Assembly (NCBI GenBank): GCA_965263325.1
Contig: CBDHGY010000002.1
Span: 2,914,001-2,978,000, forward strand
Direction of reading: 5' to 3'
Origin: CBDHGY01 sp965263325
GTDB taxonomy: Bacteria; Pseudomonadota; Alphaproteobacteria; Caulobacterales; Hyphomonadaceae
DNA length: 64,000 nucleotides
Within the stretch, counting starts at the first letter, position 1. Every line of letters begins with the position of its first letter. Shown here in pieces: positions 22,901 to 32,332 of the stretch. The notes under the pieces are model-generated. The model was given only the letters and a program-made list of their open reading frames with translations. It made no database searches and was not told the DNA's origin. A program made the translations under genes and the position numbers.

Positions 22901-23347
22901 ATGTCAGACGCCTCTAATGATTTTACGCCAAATCTCTCGCTTCCTTTTCTGCTTCCTTCACAAGCGCAAAAACATGTCACGGTGAACGAGTCGCTGGCGG
23001 CAATTGACGCGCTTGTGATGGCAACAGTCATTTCGGTGGAATTGAGTGATCCACCATCTGATCCCAGTCAGGGCGATGCTTATCTTCTGCTTGCGGAAGT
23101 AAATGGTGCGTGGGTGGGCCACTCCGGCGAGCTCGCAGTATGGGCAGACGGTGCCTGGACTTTTTATGGGCCAAAGTCCGGATGGCGGGTGTGGGACATC
23201 ACATCTCAGACGCCGCTTGTTTTTAATGGCAATGAGTGGTCTCCTCTAATGGGCGCAGCACCGGGGGCGTCCGAATTCGGAATCAATACCGCGGCAGACA
23301 GCACCAACCGCCTTGCTGTAAAATCGGACGCCGCATTGCTCAGCTAA
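22901..23347 (+). CDS. DUF2793 N-terminal fragment of a phage/GTA tail protein (interrupted)
   Basis: 148 aa of a DUF2793 domain (NLSLPFLLPSQAQKHVTVNE start, then repeated Trp/Gly beta segments such as GAWVGHSGELAVWADG). DUF2793 occurs in tail or host-recognition proteins of alphaproteobacterial phages and gene transfer agents. The frame ends at TAA 23345-23347, but the same frame continues after it with DDVTPGSGDMRV, the normal continuation of this type of protein, into the ORF at 23375-24208. The gene is thus a 435-residue protein split by one in-frame stop. Either this is a nonsense mutation or a base error, or the stop is read through. Confidence 0.75.
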   Translation: MSDASNDFTPNLSLPFLLPSQAQKHVTVNESLAAIDALVMATVISVELSDPPSDPSQGDAYLLLAEVNGAWVGHSGELAVWADGAWTFYGPKSGWRVWDITSQTPLVFNGNEWSPLMGAAPGASEFGINTAADSTNRLAVKSDAALLS

Positions 23348-23374
23348 GATGATGTCACGCCTGGTAGCGGCGAC

Positions 23375-24208
23375 ATGCGCGTATCGATCAATAAGCAATC
23401 ACCTGAAAGCACCGGGTCGATTGTTTTCCAGGCAGATTATACAGCGCGTAGTGAGATCGGTTTGACGGGTAGCAATGATCTTTCTTTTCGCGTGAGCCCT
23501 GATGGAACAAATTGGAGCGATGTCCTTCAATTCGGATCAGAGACCGCTCATGCTGGCATCGGCGCGCCGCCAAATACGGAAGACCGGCTCGAAGTAGGTG
23601 GGTCTCTGAAAGTGTCTGGCCCGCAAAGCTCATTCCGGTTTCGCGATAACGGGATCATTGATATGGAGAATGATGCTGGCGGTATTTATCTTCGGTCGCG
23701 AACACCGGGACGTTATATTTATTTCGGTGTGACGAACACGGAGGGTGTTTTAACGAACAACGCGTTCTATATCCGCCCCGATCAGCAAGATGTGACCTTT
23801 CGATTCCATATCATGCCGCGAGAATTCAATTCGGTGGATATTGGGTCGGTGGCAAATCCGTTTCGTGATCTGTTCCTTGAAAACGCCCCAACAGTTTCAT
23901 CAGATATTCGAACCAAGAAGAACATAGAAACTTTCGATGCCGGTCTTGATTTGATTCAGGCGCTTAATCCGGTGACCTATGAGCGCGTTGGTGAGAGCTC
24001 TGTTCGTCACATCGGTTTAATCGCCCAGCAAGTGCGCGCGGCGCTAGAGGAACAGGGGCTCGAAAATTCGAATATTTGGCGAGTTGGTGATCCGGAGGAT
24101 CCTGAAAGCCGGCAGGCTGTGTCCTATACCGGGCTGATCCCTGTTTTGATCGACGCCGTCAATGAACTTGCTGAGCGCGCTACCGAACTCGAACTTAGTC
24201 GAGACTGA
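23375..24208 (+). CDS. C-terminal fragment of the split tail protein, with S74 intramolecular chaperone domain
   Basis: 277 aa in the same frame as the upstream DUF2793 fragment, from which it is separated by a single TAA. The middle is beta-rich (SSFRFRDNGIIDMENDAGGIYLRS). The C-terminus, from SDIRTKKNIETFDAGLDLIQ to the end (about residues 185-277), is a peptidase S74 chaperone module, with the Ser and Lys of the self-cleavage site and the AQQVRAALEEQG helix. In phage tailspikes this domain assembles trimers and is then cut off. ATG at 23375 has no clear ribosome site, which supports its being part of a longer gene rather than an independent one. Confidence 0.75.
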   Translation: MRVSINKQSPESTGSIVFQADYTARSEIGLTGSNDLSFRVSPDGTNWSDVLQFGSETAHAGIGAPPNTEDRLEVGGSLKVSGPQSSFRFRDNGIIDMENDAGGIYLRSRTPGRYIYFGVTNTEGVLTNNAFYIRPDQQDVTFRFHIMPREFNSVDIGSVANPFRDLFLENAPTVSSDIRTKKNIETFDAGLDLIQALNPVTYERVGESSVRHIGLIAQQVRAALEEQGLENSNIWRVGDPEDPESRQAVSYTGLIPVLIDAVNELAERATELELSRD

Positions 24209-24245
24209 TGGGCATATCCAGGAACTTCAGAGAGAGATCTTCAAA

Positions 24246-24716
24246 ATGACGGACATAATTGGACTGACGGCCAGTGCGGCGGGCGGCGGCATTTTTGGAT
24301 TGCTCGGCACAGCGCTCGGGCGCGTCGCAAGCTATTTTGAGCGCAGGCAGCAACACGCTTTTGAACGTTCGAGATGGGCGCACGAAACCGATATGATGCA
24401 TTTGCGCATGAAAGCAGATGCCGAAGAAGCAGAAGCCGCGCGAGCGCTTGCGAACACGGCAGGACGCTGGGATGGGCTGCAGGCCTCGATTGCTGCGGAC
24501 GCGGCGATCGGGCAGAGCTATTTGTGGGTAAACGCTGTGCGCGGATTAACCCGGCCACTGCTGACCATGCTGTTGTGGGTGATTGCGGTCGGCATTTACC
24601 TCGGCGCAGATGCAAGTGGCCGCGCGGCAATTACCGAAACCGCAACGTTTGCTGCAACTGCAGCGACGCTGTGGTGGTTCGGTGACCGTGGGACAAGTCG
24701 TGAGCCACAGCGTTGA
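24246..24716 (+). CDS. Holin-like 3TM protein (GTA_holin_3TM type)
   Basis: About 156 aa. A glycine-rich hydrophobic N-terminus (IIGLTASAAGGGIFGLLGTALG) is followed by a charged coiled-coil-prone stretch (EADAEEAEAARALAN region), then hydrophobic segments RPLLTMLLWVIAVGIYLGA and TATFAATAATLWWFGDR. The RGLTRPLLT and WWFGDR motifs match the holin family that serves in release of gene transfer agents. It begins 37 bp after the tail protein gene, so the two form a small phage/GTA module. No capsid, terminase or lysin genes are nearby. Confidence 0.75.
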   Translation: MTDIIGLTASAAGGGIFGLLGTALGRVASYFERRQQHAFERSRWAHETDMMHLRMKADAEEAEAARALANTAGRWDGLQASIAADAAIGQSYLWVNAVRGLTRPLLTMLLWVIAVGIYLGADASGRAAITETATFAATAATLWWFGDRGTSREPQR

Positions 24717-24766
24717 GTTTCTAACCGGACCGGTCCATGGTCTCGCCCAATAAACACGGAGGAGCC

Positions 24767-26251
24767 ATGAGCACGCACATTCTTGTTATCGATGAAGGTA
24801 CAACGTCCACGCGGGCGATTGCGTATACCCGCGACCTGATACCTGCTGCAACGTCTCAAAAGGAAGTGCCACTTACTTATCCAGCTGACGGATGGGTCGA
24901 GCAGGATGGCGAGATGATCTGGGATCACACGCTTGCGGTCTGCAAGGATGTGATCGCGCAAATCGGCGGTGCGGAGAACGTCGCGGCGATCGGCATAACC
25001 AATCAGCGTGAAACGACTCTCATTTGGGACAGGGAAACTGGCGTACCCATCGCGCCAGCGATTGGCTGGCAAGATCGGCGAACGGCCGATGTTTGCAACG
25101 AACTGAAAGCGGCGGGACACGAAGCACGTGTCCAGGCAGAAACGGGCTTGTTGCTTGATCCATATTTTTCGGGAACGAAAATAGGCTGGCTCCTGGACAA
25201 TGTATCAGGTGCGCGCGCAAAAGCAGAAGCTGGTGCGCTTGCTTTCGGCACTGTAGATACGTTTCTCATCTGGAAGCTCACAAGCGGCGCAGTTCATGCG
25301 AGCGACGTAACCAATGCGTCGCGTACACTGCTTTACAAATTAGGGCTGGGTGCGGAGGGTGGATGGCATGACGCCATGTGCACATTGCTGAACGTACCGC
25401 AGTCTTTGCTGCCGGAAGTTAAGCCTTCGGCGGCATCATATGGCGAAACGGATCCGGCTTTGTTCGGATGCACTATCCCAATTTTTTCGGCAATTGGTGA
25501 CCAGCAGGCGGCAACCGTTGGGCAGGCATGCCTGGCACCTGGCGAAGCCAAGATCACGTATGGCACGGGCGCGTTTCTTGTTGCAAACACAGGCGATGTA
25601 CGACCTGCATCGGCGAACCGGCTGCTTGGCACAGTGTGTTACGAAATCGCAGGGGGGCTGGGCGCGATGGCGCTTGAAGGTTCCATATTCAATGCCGGAA
25701 CAGTTGTGCAATGGCTTCGCGACGAAATGGGGTTCATGGCGTCGTCTCCAGAAAGTGAAGTAATGGCGGCCGCGCTGGAAGATAATGGCGGCGTTTACAT
25801 AGTGCCTGCCTTTACTGGCTTGGGGGCTCCTCATTGGAATGCGGATGCGCGCGGCCTGATCAGTGGTCTAACGCGGGGTACTTCGGCGGCCCATATCGTT
25901 CGCGCAGGGTTGGAGGCCGCGGCCTATCAAACCGCTGACCTGCTCGACGCGTTTGCGGGGGATGGCGCGAAGGTGAGTTTGCTCCGCGTCGACGGAGGGA
26001 TGACGGCGAATGACTGGCTGATGCAGTTTATTGCCGATGTCTGTGATGTCACGGTTGAACGCCCGGATGATCAGGAAATGACGGCGCTCGGAGCTGGGGC
26101 ATTGTCGGCGATGCAGCTCGGCTGGATTTCGTTTGACGAATGGGCCGCGCGCAAGGCCCCGGGACGCTTGTTCTCTCCGCAGCTGCCGCCGGCTGAGCGC
26201 GCGAGACTGCGTGCGGGTTGGGCAAAAGCCGTCGAGCGCACGCTCGCTTAA
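24767..26251 (+). CDS. glpK: Glycerol kinase
   Basis: 494 aa, FGGY family; phosphorylates glycerol with ATP. The N-terminal phosphate-loop signature is clear (VIDEGTTSTRAIAYTRD), with GITNQRETTLIWDRETG, PAIGWQDRRTA and the C-terminal ATP-site segment RVDGGMTANDWLMQF, all diagnostic of GlpK. ATG at 24767 with ACGGAGGAG upstream is preferred to an upstream frame extension. Cytoplasmic. No glpF, glpD or glpR is adjacent. It follows the holin gene by 50 bp and ends at a bidirectional terminator. Confidence 0.96.
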   Translation: MSTHILVIDEGTTSTRAIAYTRDLIPAATSQKEVPLTYPADGWVEQDGEMIWDHTLAVCKDVIAQIGGAENVAAIGITNQRETTLIWDRETGVPIAPAIGWQDRRTADVCNELKAAGHEARVQAETGLLLDPYFSGTKIGWLLDNVSGARAKAEAGALAFGTVDTFLIWKLTSGAVHASDVTNASRTLLYKLGLGAEGGWHDAMCTLLNVPQSLLPEVKPSAASYGETDPALFGCTIPIFSAIGDQQAATVGQACLAPGEAKITYGTGAFLVANTGDVRPASANRLLGTVCYEIAGGLGAMALEGSIFNAGTVVQWLRDEMGFMASSPESEVMAAALEDNGGVYIVPAFTGLGAPHWNADARGLISGLTRGTSAAHIVRAGLEAAAYQTADLLDAFAGDGAKVSLLRVDGGMTANDWLMQFIADVCDVTVERPDDQEMTALGAGALSAMQLGWISFDEWAARKAPGRLFSPQLPPAERARLRAGWAKAVERTLA

Positions 26252-26272
26252 ATCAAAACCCCTGAAATAAAA

Positions 26273-26296
26273 AAGCCCGGCGATATCGCCGGGCTT
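26273..26296. terminator. Bidirectional terminator between glpK and the TonB receptor gene
   Basis: AAGCCCGGCGATATCGCCGGGCTT is a perfect 24-bp palindrome preceded by an A run and followed by TTATCTGATTTTGATTT. It serves glpK (plus) and the convergent receptor gene (minus), each ending within 30 bp. Confidence 0.85.
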
Positions 26297-26322
26297 ATCT
26301 GATTTTGATTTCTGAAGATCGA

Positions 26323-29300
26323 TTAGAACTTCTTGGAAACTGCCACAAAGAGCGTGCGGCCGCGGCGATCATAACCGACACCTTGTGGCACGTTCCGCGA
26401 GTCTTGGAAGATTGGGTCGTCAAGCGTACCAGCGTCTTCATCGATCCGTGGTGGTTCCTGATCCAGAACATTCTGGACACCAAGACGGAACGACCAAGTG
26501 TCAGCGTCATAGTTCATCGACAGGTCGTGGTAGAAGGTGTCCTCAACGCTGTAACAGCTTGGCACTTCAACCGCCGCTGTGCTGAACAGTTCGTCAACCT
26601 CACAGTTATCAGGACGGCCATCTGCTTCCAGAGACTCATCTACGATATCCGGAGCGCCTTGCTCACCAATCATCCGGGCTTGCCAGAAGAAGCTGAGATT
26701 GTCACCAACGTCTAGGCGTTGCTGCGAACTCCAGCGCCACTCTGGGTTACCAAAGTCACCAGCATCCTGATCGAATGTTGGATCTGCACCTGGGAGCAGA
26801 ATTGTTTGGCTAATATCGTCGGTTTTCGTTGCTTGTGCATTGATCGATACAGCAAGGTCCTGACCGAAGGCTGTGAACTCTTGTTCATAGCGCAAGTTGA
26901 AGTCGATACCAGAGGCGTTTTCTTGAGCGATGTTGAACGGCGTTGCGTCAATCTCGTTCAAGAAGCCTGTTGCTGGGTCACGTTGACGACGCGTACAGAA
27001 CGGATCGTTCGGGAAAGATCCAGACGTGTAGCACTGCAGAACCAGGAATTGGCCGTTTGGCTGGAAAACTGAGTCTTCAATCTCAATATCCCACCATGTG
27101 ACACCTAATGTCAGATCAAACAGGTCTGTAAACGGCTGCTCCGCCACAAAACCATATGAGAACGACGTGGACGTCTCAGGATCAAGACCCGTGTTACCTG
27201 CGTTGAAGGTTTCAACAGAACCTGTGTTGATACCAATCGCGAGTGAGAATGGATCGAGGCCTTCAGCAATACAGTTATTCAAGACTTGCTGCGAGCGGCC
27301 ATCATTTTGTGGTCGGCCTGTGTCCGGGTCAATTGGACCTGGGTCATAAGCGTCAAGCACTCCATCGCCATCTGTATCAGCCTGAGCGAAGTTCGGAACT
27401 TCACATGGGTCAGAAACGTTTGCGAATGAGGACTGACCTTGCAGGAAGAGTTCGCGAAGGTTTGGCGCGCGGAATGACGTGCCGTACGTACCACGAAGTT
27501 TCAGCCATTCTGTTGGGTCGTACTCGACCTTCGCAGCATATGTGCTGTTGCTTCCGTAGAACTCGTGCTCAGTCAAACGACCTGCGAGCTCAACTTGAAG
27601 TGATTCAGCAAATGGTTTGTCTTCAATCAACGGAACAACAAGTTCGCCAAAGACTTCGAAAAGGTCCACGTTGCCGTTCGATGGACGGTCTACGAAGAAA
27701 CCGGATCCGAGACCACGCGCGGTCACGTCGTCTGAACGTGTGTCGATGGAGTTCTCGCGCCATTCCACACCGATCAAGCCGCTAACCTCGCCACCTGTTG
27801 GAATATCAAACAGCGGACCCGTTACGAAGCCACCTGCTATGATCTCGTCAACAAATGTTGTCGAGCTACGATTGCCAGAAAGGTAGTCTTCCAGACGTGG
27901 GTCCTGGAAAAATGGCTGAGATCCGTCCGTTGGGTAGAGACCACCAAAGAATGGGTTGAATGGAATACATGGTTCCAGAGATTCACCTGGTGAGAATGGC
28001 CCGGTTGGGTTCGGCGTATCGGCACAAACGATTGCGCCCGTTTCAGGATCAACCGTGGTGTTCAACGATCGAATGAGGTTCTCTTCGAGGATCACACCGC
28101 GGCTCGAATAACCTTGTGACCGTGTATATCCAACAAACGCTTCATATGTCCAATCAGCTGCGCCTTCGTTCATGAAGCCCAGATCACCCTTCACACCTGC
28201 GATACCGCGATATTGGGTCAGCTCTGACTCAACACCGTTACGGGTTGGGTCGAGTGGACGCATCGTGAAGTTTGATGTTGGACCTGCACCGCCGAGCTGG
28301 AAGCCTTCGCTAACCAGGAATGGGTTATCCGGTTGGACAACAACATCGATCACACCTGGGCGTGCTGCAAAATCGGCCTGGCGATTTGAGAGGCTAAACT
28401 CACCAAATGCCGTCATGCCTGGGACGGCATCAATGTCGAACTCAGCTGTTGAGTACAGCGTTGCGCGGTCGAAGCTAGGTGTCAGCTGCAGGTCTTCGTT
28501 CAGGGGAACAGTCAATGTGTAAAGGCCATTGAAGTTTCCGCCGAGATCCGCTGCGATGAAGTTTGGGATACCCGCGACAGACTGGCCATTCCGGCCGAGA
28601 AGAATTGCTCCGAATGGGAAAGCTGAGAAGCTCTGGCTTTGAAAGCCTGTACCCAGCGCAGTGCCATCTTCGGTAATATCAATCGATCCACAGATTGACT
28701 GGCCTTCGAAGTCGGGGAATGCTGCGCCGGCTCTGGTCTGCATCCAGTCGCGTGAACAGGCAAATTGAGGCTCCTGGTGGAAGAATTCACCGGCAACAAC
28801 GAACTTGCCGCGATCAGATGTTGCACCAGAAATGAAGTTGACCTGAAAGCTCTCTCCACCCTCTTCGAGCGTGTGGTTCATTTGACCGCCGATTTCGATG
28901 CCGTCGAATTCGTCGATCAGAATGACGTTCACAACACCTGCGATCGCATCTGAACCGTAAACGGATGATGCGCCATCAAGAAGGATATCGACACGATCAA
29001 TCATAGATGTTGGGATCAAGCTGATGTCTGGCGTCGACGGGGCGCCCTCGATACCAGCGGGTGCCAATCGGCGTCCATTCGCGAGAACGAGTGTCCGATC
29101 AGGGTCTAGGCCGCGAAGCGCAACAGATTGCGCGCCCGGACCTGCGTCACTCACCTGGGTGGCGTTGAACTGCTGGTCGAGCTGGAAACCCTGAACCACT
29201 GAGGTGGTGCGTAGCGCTTCACCAAGGTCGAGTAGACCGGCTTCTGAAATCGCTTCACCCGTTATGATTTGTACAGGAGATGCTGAAGTGAACTCGCTTC

Positions 29301-29490
29301 GCGCAATACGCGAACCTGTAACAACAACTTTTTCTTGACGGGCCTCATCATCATCTTCTTCGATGACTTCGATCACTTCGTCTTCTGTGGTTGTGTCGTC
29401 TTCTTGCGCCCAAGCAACGCCTGTCATCGACAGCGCGCCAAAGGCAGCACTACAAAGCAGTGTTCTGCGGTGAGAGTGCTTAATTTTCAT
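26323..29490 (-). CDS. TonB-dependent outer-membrane receptor
   Basis: 1055 aa after choosing ATG at 29490 (GAGGGGGAAA just upstream). The signal peptide ends near AWAQ. An acidic segment (EDEVIEVIEEDDDEARQ) precedes the TonB-box-like KVVVTGSRIARSEF. The plug domain follows (SPVQIITGEAISEAGLLDLGEAL, SVALRGLDPDRTLVLANGRR), then a large beta-barrel ending with RTLFVAVSKKF, the C-terminal Phe needed for BAM insertion. The plug's GSRIxR and NGRR features are common in Caulobacterales receptors for oligosaccharides, peptides or vitamin-like ligands. The substrate is unknown; no transporter or carbohydrate gene lies next to it. Many internal Asp-Pro-Asp loops (DTDGDGVLDAYDPGP) may bind calcium. Confidence 0.93.
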   Translation of the reverse strand: MKIKHSHRRTLLCSAAFGALSMTGVAWAQEDDTTTEDEVIEVIEEDDDEARQEKVVVTGSRIARSEFTSASPVQIITGEAISEAGLLDLGEALRTTSVVQGFQLDQQFNATQVSDAGPGAQSVALRGLDPDRTLVLANGRRLAPAGIEGAPSTPDISLIPTSMIDRVDILLDGASSVYGSDAIAGVVNVILIDEFDGIEIGGQMNHTLEEGGESFQVNFISGATSDRGKFVVAGEFFHQEPQFACSRDWMQTRAGAAFPDFEGQSICGSIDITEDGTALGTGFQSQSFSAFPFGAILLGRNGQSVAGIPNFIAADLGGNFNGLYTLTVPLNEDLQLTPSFDRATLYSTAEFDIDAVPGMTAFGEFSLSNRQADFAARPGVIDVVVQPDNPFLVSEGFQLGGAGPTSNFTMRPLDPTRNGVESELTQYRGIAGVKGDLGFMNEGAADWTYEAFVGYTRSQGYSSRGVILEENLIRSLNTTVDPETGAIVCADTPNPTGPFSPGESLEPCIPFNPFFGGLYPTDGSQPFFQDPRLEDYLSGNRSSTTFVDEIIAGGFVTGPLFDIPTGGEVSGLIGVEWRENSIDTRSDDVTARGLGSGFFVDRPSNGNVDLFEVFGELVVPLIEDKPFAESLQVELAGRLTEHEFYGSNSTYAAKVEYDPTEWLKLRGTYGTSFRAPNLRELFLQGQSSFANVSDPCEVPNFAQADTDGDGVLDAYDPGPIDPDTGRPQNDGRSQQVLNNCIAEGLDPFSLAIGINTGSVETFNAGNTGLDPETSTSFSYGFVAEQPFTDLFDLTLGVTWWDIEIEDSVFQPNGQFLVLQCYTSGSFPNDPFCTRRQRDPATGFLNEIDATPFNIAQENASGIDFNLRYEQEFTAFGQDLAVSINAQATKTDDISQTILLPGADPTFDQDAGDFGNPEWRWSSQQRLDVGDNLSFFWQARMIGEQGAPDIVDESLEADGRPDNCEVDELFSTAAVEVPSCYSVEDTFYHDLSMNYDADTWSFRLGVQNVLDQEPPRIDEDAGTLDDPIFQDSRNVPQGVGYDRRGRTLFVAVSKKF

Positions 29491-30020
29491 AATTGTTTCC
29501 CCCTCAGGATCCAATAATTGTGTCACCGCACCCTTTGCGGCTTGACTCTAGTAGAAGGCAACGGGTTGCGCCGAACAAGGGTAAAACGGCAAAGCTTTAC
29601 CGCTGTAGAGCAAAGCACAGCCAAATGTGTCTTTTAGGTAACGTTTTGTTGGCGACGAAATATCGGGGTCTTGAATGCAGGGCTCGGCACCCGTCACTGG
29701 GCTGCTTCGCACAGATTCCCTGACAAGGCTCAGTTTTGTTGGAGTATTTTAAGCACGGGTTGCTTTGGTCTGGTTTTGGGCGCGGTGATATTCGCCGGGC
29801 TATTTGCTGGGATCGTCGCGGTTAGGCGCAGTGCCTCATATTTGGGCATCGACGGCCGGAGACATGACCGAGAGCTTCCTAAATGGTGAATCTCTTCCAG
29901 CAAATTCCACCATTCCGCTGCGCGAAGGATTCACCATGATGGCGTAAGCATTTGCTTGAACCACGTGTTTTCAAAGTCTTGGCAGTCGGGACTCGCACGT
30001 GGAGGGCGAATGAGAAAATA
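29491..30020. other. Divergent intergenic region with a 10-bp inverted repeat
   Basis: No convincing gene. ATGGTGAATC (29883-29892) and GATTCACCAT (29928-29937) form a perfect 10-bp inverted repeat 35 bp apart, each with a GANTC site, 84 bp upstream of the response-regulator start. A TTG-started ORF across 29671-29889 has one hydrophobic stretch but no good ribosome site and is not called. Promoters for the receptor (minus) and the regulator operon (plus) should lie here. Confidence 0.5.
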
Positions 30021-31211
30021 ATGAGCACCGCAGAAGCGCGGGCGGCTACCTTTATGGTGGATCGATATTATGTCGGCTACCTGAAAGAAGCGCTGCCTGT
30101 TTTGGTCAGCGCAGAATCCCGTATTGAGGCGTGCGAAGCGTCTCATCCGGATGTCATTCGAACCGAAGTGATCGCTCACAAAATTAAAGGGAATGCCGCG
30201 CTCTATGATCTCCCGGAACTCGGAGAGCTTGCGAAGGAGCTTGAAGCTGCTCTGAAAACGCGAGCATCGATTGAGATTATCAGGCCGGCATTGGTGGCTT
30301 TTTCGTCTTTTATTGATCACGTCGCTCAAACCGGACACCGCCCCATTGCTGACACGGGCAAGCAAGCCAGCGAGCTTGAGTTTACCTTGGTGCAGCCGCT
30401 TCCTCTCAACCAGCTTAAAAACCCCCTTGAGGCGTCAACACATCTACGATCCTCTTTGGCGGGGAAGTCCGCTTTGCTGGTGTTTTCCGATCCTTGGTTT
30501 GAGGATTTTCTCGCCACCTATTTCGGCGATGCCGTCAATGTTACCGTTCGCAACTCATGCGCTGAGGCGATTCAATGGCTTGCGTCCAACACTCCAGATA
30601 TGATCGCCTGTGAGAGCGATTTGCCGGATACGCCCGGCGTCACATTCATGAAGTTTATGCGGGCAAATGGGGCAATCAGCCGAGTGCCTTTTCTAATCGC
30701 GTTTCCAGAAGATTCTGATTTCGCGAGCATGAGCGACGCAGTGGCAGCAGGCGCGTCCGCGATTCTGGACACCAAGAGCGATGTCATTCGTCTCGCAGAG
30801 CAAATTCAGGATCTTCTCGTTGCTGATACACGTAAAGTTCTGATTGTAGATGATGACGAACCGGTTCGTGAGCTCCTGCGCAACACATTCGAACGCGCTG
30901 GGTTTATCGTCGAGACGGCAGAGGACGGCATGGACGCTCTCGGAAGGCTCGGGACGAATTTGCCAGACTTGATTATTTTGGATCGGCTCATGCCGCGCAT
31001 GAATGGCGAAGCCACACTGCGCGAACTTCAAGCATCGGTGAATACAGGCAAAGTGCCGGTGATTGTGCTTACCGCCATGGACAATGCTGGCGAGGCATCG
31101 CGGTGGCTGATGCGCGGGGCGTCTGAATTCATCGCGAAACCTTTTGACCCGGATGAAGTTCTTGAGCGCGCGCGCAAGCTGCTCAAGTCTCGAAGAGGGT
31201 ATGCCTCATGA
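30021..31211 (+). CDS. HPt - pseudo-receiver - receiver regulatory protein
   Basis: About 396 aa. Residues ~1-110 are a histidine phosphotransfer-like helical domain with AHKIKGNAALYDL (His 53, Lys 54, Gly 57). Residues ~150-265 form a degenerate receiver, where the phospho-acceptor Asp position reads ESDLP instead of DRLMP. Residues ~275-390 form an intact receiver: IVDDDEP acidic pocket, Asp in LIILDRLMPRMNG, Thr in VIVLTAMD, Lys in FIAKPFDP. There is no output domain, so it should act by protein-protein contact or phosphorelay. A GGAGG lies 16 bp upstream of the chosen ATG; ATG at 30054 is possible. It overlaps the YaiO-like gene by 4 bp. Confidence 0.85.
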   Translation: MSTAEARAATFMVDRYYVGYLKEALPVLVSAESRIEACEASHPDVIRTEVIAHKIKGNAALYDLPELGELAKELEAALKTRASIEIIRPALVAFSSFIDHVAQTGHRPIADTGKQASELEFTLVQPLPLNQLKNPLEASTHLRSSLAGKSALLVFSDPWFEDFLATYFGDAVNVTVRNSCAEAIQWLASNTPDMIACESDLPDTPGVTFMKFMRANGAISRVPFLIAFPEDSDFASMSDAVAAGASAILDTKSDVIRLAEQIQDLLVADTRKVLIVDDDEPVRELLRNTFERAGFIVETAEDGMDALGRLGTNLPDLIILDRLMPRMNGEATLRELQASVNTGKVPVIVLTAMDNAGEASRWLMRGASEFIAKPFDPDEVLERARKLLKSRRGYAS

Positions 31212-32332
31212 GCCGTTATAAATTAGCTCTTTCCGCGGTCACGCTCAGCATTGTTGGGGCAGGTGTGAGCTGGGCAGATGATGCCCAGACCGAAGCGTTA
31301 AATTTTGCGCAACAGCAGAATTACGATGCCGCTCTGGCGGTTCTGGATTCTGCGGAGCCTCAAGAAGAGGAAGCCTTGTCGCGCGCTTTGCTGAAAGCGC
31401 GTTTGCTGTCATGGGCTGAGCGCTATGATGACGCTCATGCGCTTCTCAGCGAGCTTAAAGTTGAGCATCCAAATGTCGCCGATATCGATGTAACATTCGG
31501 CAACTTGTTTTACTACCAAGGCCAGCTTGAGCCAGCTGAGCAGCATTTTGCACTGGCGCTTCAATCAGCGCCTGGGAACGGCGACGCCCTCTCCGGCAGT
31601 GAGCGTGTTCAAAAAGCCAAGGAAGCGCGCCGCATCGCAAAGCTCAAATGGCGTGTGGATGCAGGCGGTTCATACAGCTCTTTCAAAAATGACACGGCCG
31701 AAGAGTGGAATGAACAATACGTCAACGTTCAACGCCGAGCAGGCGATGTGACAGTTTCTGTCGGGGCAAACCGGTATAAACGTTTTGGCGAAACAGATAC
31801 GCAAGTCAAAGTCAGCGTCGATAATGCTAAACGGGGCGGAGTAGACTGGGGCATACACGCTGCGGTCACGCCAGATGCTGACTTTCGTCCTGAGACGTCG
31901 GTTGGCTCACGTATCGGAAAGTCCATCGATGTCACAGAAGACATCAAAGCCTATGTGGCACTTGGCTATCGATATGACCAGTTCGAGAGTAATTTTGTTC
32001 AGACTGCGCAGCCGGAGCTGACCGCTTTTTTCAGCAATGGCCTTGAGCTAACCGGCAAGGTCATTGTGACCGATCAGGAAAACGAAGAGGTTCAGACCGG
32101 CTACCTCGTTCAGGGAGTTTATCCGGTTGCAGAGACGGTGCGTCTGAAACTCGGTTACGCCGATGCACCTGAAGTAATCAACGGACAGGCGGTCGGCACG
32201 AAGAGTTATTTCGGCGGCCTCAGTTTCGATGTCAGCGATACACTTACATTCCATGCAAACGCTGCCCGCCAAGACCGCGCAGATAATATAACCAGAGACG
32301 ATTTCAGTGTTGGGTTTACCCGGAAATTTTGA
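31208..32332 (+). CDS. YaiO-family outer-membrane protein with TPR region
   Basis: 374 aa. A signal peptide (MSRYKLALSAVTLSIVGAGVSWA) precedes a TPR-like helical part (about residues 25-140: YDAALAVLDSAEP, YYQGQLEPAEQHFALALQSAPGN). Residues ~145-374 are a beta-barrel with alternating aromatic/polar strands (GDVTVSVGANRYKRFGETD, DIKAYVALGYRYDQF), ending FTRKF. This is the YaiO/PgaA-like layout of outer-membrane proteins linked to polysaccharide export. It overlaps the preceding regulator and, by 26 bp, the following HEAT-repeat gene, and precedes a processive glycosyltransferase, so a role in secreting the polymer is inferred. Confidence 0.82.
   Translation: MSRYKLALSAVTLSIVGAGVSWADDAQTEALNFAQQQNYDAALAVLDSAEPQEEEALSRALLKARLLSWAERYDDAHALLSELKVEHPNVADIDVTFGNLFYYQGQLEPAEQHFALALQSAPGNGDALSGSERVQKAKEARRIAKLKWRVDAGGSYSSFKNDTAEEWNEQYVNVQRRAGDVTVSVGANRYKRFGETDTQVKVSVDNAKRGGVDWGIHAAVTPDADFRPETSVGSRIGKSIDVTEDIKAYVALGYRYDQFESNFVQTAQPELTAFFSNGLELTGKVIVTDQENEEVQTGYLVQGVYPVAETVRLKLGYADAPEVINGQAVGTKSYFGGLSFDVSDTLTFHANAARQDRADNITRDDFSVGFTRKF

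Noticed and set aside
29671..29889. 72-codon frame with one hydrophobic segment in the receptor/regulator gap
   Set aside because: TTG start without a ribosome site and no coding pattern besides the hydrophobic run.
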